Shown: piece after piece, positions 61,067 to 64,000 of the stretch
Numbering within the stretch: the stretch's first letter is position 1
Layout of the letters: each line of letters opens with the position of its first letter
Assembly (NCBI RefSeq): GCF_003387155.1
Contig: NZ_QUMT01000002.1
Span: 377,694 to 441,693 of the forward strand
DNA length: 64,000 nt
Source: Roseateles depolymerans
GTDB taxonomy: Bacteria; Pseudomonadota; Gammaproteobacteria; Burkholderiales; Burkholderiaceae_C
Direction of reading: 5' to 3'
Made by a program: the position numbers and the translations under genes
Notes under the pieces: generated by a model
What the model was told of the DNA's origin: nothing
Database searches by the model: none
Seen by the model: the letters and a program-made list of their open reading frames with translations, nothing else

Positions 61067-63348
61067 GCGTTCATGGCCTCCGATCCTTCGCGCGCACGGC
61101 GCTGCACGCGGCGCGTGATGCGCTCGCGCAGCCGCCACTGTCCCGCATCGGCCAGCATGCGGCCGGCCCAGCGGTAGACATTGAATTCCCGCACCGTCAT
61201 GCGCAGGCTGGCCATGCGTTCGCGCTGCTCCTGCGGCGGCATGTTGGCGGCGCGGTGCAGCGCGTCGGTGGTCTCTTCCACGTGGTAAGGGTTGATGACC
61301 AGGGCTTCCGGCAGTTCCCGCGCAGCGCCGGCAAAGCGGCTGAGGATCAGCACGCCCTGTTCATCGTCCCGAGCCGCGATGAACTCCTTGCAGACCAGGT
61401 TCATGCCGTCATGCAGGCTGGTCACCACGCACATGTCGGCCGCGCGGTAGAGCTCCATCAGGGCGGCATGGTCGTGATGCTCGGCCAGCAGGCGCACCGG
61501 CTGGTAGGCGTCGGTGCCGAAGCGCTGGTTGATGCGGTCGGTCACGCGATGGATGCGGTCCTGGAACTCGCGGTATTCCTCCAGCGCATTGCGGGTGGGA
61601 GCAGCCACCTGCACCAGCACGAAGCGGCCCTGCCACTGCGGATATTTCTCCAGCAGCCGCTCCACCGCATGCAGCCGCTCCAGGATGCCCTTGGTGTAGT
61701 CGAAGCGGTCCACGCCCACGGCAATGCAGGCGTCTTCCGGCAGCTTCAGGCGGTCGATCACGGCGCGGCGGGCTTCGCTGGGGGCGGGCCAGCGCAGGCG
61801 CTCCTCATCGGTGGGCCAGGCGATCGAGATCGGATAGCTCTGCACCAGCGTCGGCTCGCCCTGGTAGCTGATGGTCGAGTGTTCGTGCTCGATGCGCGCT
61901 TCCAGATACCGGTCCACCGTCTCGGTGAAATTCTTGCAGTGGAAGCGGGTGTGGAAGCCCAGGATGGTGCTGCCCAGCATGCCCTGCAGCAGCTCGCGTC
62001 GCCACGGGCAGATGCCGAAGGACTCCGGGTTGGGCCATGGGATGTGCCAGAAGGTGATGATGGTGGCCTTGGGCAGCTTCTCGCGCACCATGGCCGGCAG
62101 CAGGGCGAAGTGATAGTCCTGCACCAGCACGATCGGGTCGTCGCTGCGGGCCTCGGCCACCACCGCATCGGCAAAGCGCTGGTTCACCGCGCGGTATTGC
62201 GCCCAGTCGGACTCGCGGAAGACGGGCCGCACGTGGGCCACGTGGCACAGCGGCCACAGGCCTTCGTTGGCAAAGCCCTGGTAGTAGCCCTGTTCCTCTT
62301 CCTCGGTGAGCCAGATGCGGCGCAGCACGTAGTCCTGGGTGTCGGGCGGGACGGCCACGCGGTCGTGCTCGTCCACCGTCTCGCGGTCGGCGCTGCCGCT
62401 GCCGTGCGCGATCCAGGTGCCGGAGCAGGCCCGCATCACCGGCTCCACCGCCGTCACCAGGCCGCTGGCCGGTCGGCTCACCTGGATGCCTTCCTTGCCC
62501 TTGATGTGGATGTAGGGCTCGCGGTTGGACACCACGATCACCTGGTCGCCCCGCAGCTGCGTGCGCAGCAGGCCGCGCAGCCGCTCCGGGTCCCACGGCG
62601 TGAGGGGGCCGTGCTCACGGTAGAGGTTGTCCTCCAGCTCGCGCAGATGCTGGCGGATTTCCACCTCCAGCGGCTGCAGCTCCGGGGGGGCGCTGTCGCC
62701 GCCGGTGCTGGTGCCGCCGGTCTGCAGCAGCGGCCGCACCAGCCCTTCGCCGCGCAGGATGGCCCGCATGCCGGACACCCAGCCGCGCCAGCTCAGCTGC
62801 GCCACGATCATGGTGATGCCCGCCACCGCCAGACCCAGCACGGTGATGAAGATGATCATGTAGCGCCGCGTGTCGATACTGCGGCGGTCCGGCAGGCTCA
62901 GGTCATGCAGCAGCACCAGCCGGTCGGAATCGGCCTGCTGCGGATTGACCGGGAAGTCGCCGATGTGCACCGCACCGCTGGACAGCTCCAGCCGCGGGTT
63001 CTGCTGCAGCGCAATCTCCCGCGCCTCCTTGCAGGTCAGCGAGCCGGGGAAGCCCTTGGTGCTCAGGATCTGCTGGTTGGTGGCACTGCACAGCGCAATG
63101 CCCACCAGGCGCTCGTCCAGCACGCCGCGCTCGAGCAGGCCGCGCAGGCGGTCCAGCTTGGCATTGGGCTCGATGTCGGAGATGGCCAGCGACAGCGTCT
63201 TGGCCACCATGGCGCCGCGTGCGCTGAGGTCGCGCGAGAACCAGCGCAGTGTCATGCGATCCAGCAGCGGCAGCGCCAGCAGCGCGGCCACGGTCAGGGT
63301 GACCATCAAGGGCACCAGGAACCGGATCTGAAGATGGATGGATTTCAT
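61063..63348 (-). CDS. otsA: Membrane-anchored trehalose-6-phosphate synthase (OtsA with N-terminal sensor-like region)
   Basis: About 761 residues from the ATG at 63348 (GGAGG 6 bp before). Residues 268-735 are a complete GT20 domain ([61 protein letters not shown]) that joins UDP-glucose to glucose 6-phosphate. The first 260 residues are extra: a membrane segment (9-29), an extracytoplasmic segment of about 135 residues, a second membrane segment (164-184) and a HAMP-like linker, a layout otherwise seen in sensor kinases. It suggests that trehalose synthesis is tied to the inner membrane or regulated by an external signal. Confidence 0.93.
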   Translation of the reverse strand: MKSIHLQIRFLVPLMVTLTVAALLALPLLDRMTLRWFSRDLSARGAMVAKTLSLAISDIEPNAKLDRLRGLLERGVLDERLVGIALCSATNQQILSTKGFPGSLTCKEAREIALQQNPRLELSSGAVHIGDFPVNPQQADSDRLVLLHDLSLPDRRSIDTRRYMIIFITVLGLAVAGITMIVAQLSWRGWVSGMRAILRGEGLVRPLLQTGGTSTGGDSAPPELQPLEVEIRQHLRELEDNLYREHGPLTPWDPERLRGLLRTQLRGDQVIVVSNREPYIHIKGKEGIQVSRPASGLVTAVEPVMRACSGTWIAHGSGSADRETVDEHDRVAVPPDTQDYVLRRIWLTEEEEQGYYQGFANEGLWPLCHVAHVRPVFRESDWAQYRAVNQRFADAVVAEARSDDPIVLVQDYHFALLPAMVREKLPKATIITFWHIPWPNPESFGICPWRRELLQGMLGSTILGFHTRFHCKNFTETVDRYLEARIEHEHSTISYQGEPTLVQSYPISIAWPTDEERLRWPAPSEARRAVIDRLKLPEDACIAVGVDRFDYTKGILERLHAVERLLEKYPQWQGRFVLVQVAAPTRNALEEYREFQDRIHRVTDRINQRFGTDAYQPVRLLAEHHDHAALMELYRAADMCVVTSLHDGMNLVCKEFIAARDDEQGVLILSRFAGAARELPEALVINPYHVEETTDALHRAANMPPQEQRERMASLRMTVREFNVYRWAGRMLADAGQWRLRERITRRVQRRAREGSEAMNA

Positions 63349-63878
63349 TCGCCCCTCCCGGGCCGCGAGGGCCACCACGGTCGGTCTTCGGACCGGCCGT
63401 CGGTGTGCTCGCTGTGATCGTGATCAGAGGTCTCGTCGCGCAGGGCCATCAGGCCGCCAAAGGCCAGGCCAGCGGCAAAGCCGCCCCACAGCAGCCATTT
63501 GCTGCCGGCCTCCGCGGCGCGGTCGGCCGATGGCGTCAGGCGCCGCGGACGCAGCACCTCGTCGATGCCAGCGGCCACTGCGGTCAGCATCAGCGCGTCG
63601 GTGCAGGCATTGAGGCGGGTCTGGCGCCGCCGCAGGCAGCGCACCCGGTCGTAGAGGGCACCCCAGAAGATGGAATGGGCGGCATGCAGCGCCAGCGTGG
63701 AAGCGCGGGCAGACAGCGGCGGACGACCGACGCGGTATTCCCGCGCACCGGTCAGCGGGCCCACGCGGTGGGCATGGTCGGTGCGGCTGCCTCGCAGCAA
63801 GGCCACGCCGGACAGCAGGCTGGCCCACATGCCTTCAACGGCGGCGCGTCGCAGCGCCTGGATCAGCAAACCCTTCAA
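63345..63878 (-). CDS. First gene of the trehalose operon, putative membrane protein
   Basis: About 177 residues from a TTG at 63878, chosen because AGGAG lies 6 bp before it. It has a basic helical N-terminus, a segment STLALHAAHSIFWGALYDRV and one or two hydrophobic stretches (ALMLTAVAAGIDEVL and WLLWGGFAAGLAFGGLMAL). The C-terminus is His/Asp/Arg-rich. I do not recognise the family. Its stop overlaps the otsA start as ATGA, so it is part of the trehalose operon. Confidence 0.72.
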   Translation of the reverse strand: MKGLLIQALRRAAVEGMWASLLSGVALLRGSRTDHAHRVGPLTGAREYRVGRPPLSARASTLALHAAHSIFWGALYDRVRCLRRRQTRLNACTDALMLTAVAAGIDEVLRPRRLTPSADRAAEAGSKWLLWGGFAAGLAFGGLMALRDETSDHDHSEHTDGRSEDRPWWPSRPGRGE

Positions 63879-63918
63879 AGGCGACTCCTGTGACAGAGAG
63901 AAACAACCCCCGGTCCTA

Positions 63919-63934
63919 GGCAATCACCGTGCCA
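63919..63934 (-). promoter_or_regulatory. Perfect sigma-54 -24/-12 promoter of the trehalose operon
   Basis: The minus strand reads TGGCACGGTGATTGCC: all of TGGCACG and TTGC at the correct spacing. Predicted transcript start near 63908, 30 nt before the start codon, with the ribosome site in between. Confidence 0.75.
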
Positions 63935-64000
63935 AGCCTGGCCGCCGGACGCAGCCGCATGTCGAACGAATCAGGTTCGCCGGGCCGCAAAGCCCGATGG

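Noticed and set aside
61255..63417. 720-codon plus-strand frame opposite otsA
   Set aside because: Antisense shadow; the minus strand encodes a full GT20 enzyme with a ribosome site and coupled neighbours.

Overview
This 64 kb window is a stretch of a high-GC betaproteobacterial chromosome. It looks like a Burkholderiales member of the Roseateles/Mitsuaria/Rubrivivax type, judged from GC content, hscA-fdx, the small-protein families present and the glycosyltransferase set; the genus is inference. It contains no rRNA, tRNA, insertion sequence, integrase or CRISPR array that I can see.

Layout. 1-6.2 kb: end of the Isc iron-sulfur operon (hscA, fdx), tsaD, a periplasmic binding protein, an MFS exporter and a NarL-type regulator. 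6.4-8.4 kb: small stress-type genes (CsbD, a 70-aa protein, a 39/108-aa pair, a PRC-barrel protein). 8.4-14.2 kb: a stand-alone carbamoyltransferase, an ABC exporter fused to a receiver domain, and a YihY-family membrane protein. 14.8-27.4 kb: an exopolysaccharide or surface-glycan locus with a Gly/Tyr/Gln-rich prion-like protein, seven glycosyltransferases (two of family GT9), an amidohydrolase, an Asn-rich exported protein and a UDP-xylose-synthase-like enzyme. 27.6-29.9 kb: two unrecognised low-complexity proteins. 29.9-37.0 kb (minus strand): a hybrid kinase, a heptose-nucleotidyltransferase-like protein with a destroyed active site, a heptose kinase, gmhA and a glycosidase/glycosyltransferase fusion. 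37.1-43.2 kb: a small exported protein, a sigma-54 activator, topoisomerase IB, gmhB, a dehydrogenase and a receiver-only regulator. 43.3-49.9 kb: DUF883/YqjE-type membrane genes, a PA2169-type protein, a second hybrid kinase and an AI-2E-family permease. 50.5-52 kb: rpoN (sigma-54). 52.5-60.3 kb: an orphan protein, mscS and a translationally coupled operon of three unrecognised paralogues. 60.3-63.9 kb: the trehalose operon, with a membrane-anchored OtsA.

Main point. Reading upstream regions by eye, I find the same -24/-12 element (GGCAY, five bases, TTGC, nearly always followed by C) in the correct orientation a short distance before many genes of this window. They include the trehalose operon, mscS, the PRC-barrel gene, DUF883/YqjE, the receiver-only regulator and its divergent neighbour, the prion-like gene, the Asn-rich gene, the main glycosyltransferase operon and topoisomerase IB. 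With rpoN and a sigma-54 activator in the same window, this suggests a sigma-54-controlled envelope, osmotic-stress and surface-glycan regulon. The second most unusual item is the three-gene paralogous operon at 55.5-60.3 kb, which matches no family I know.
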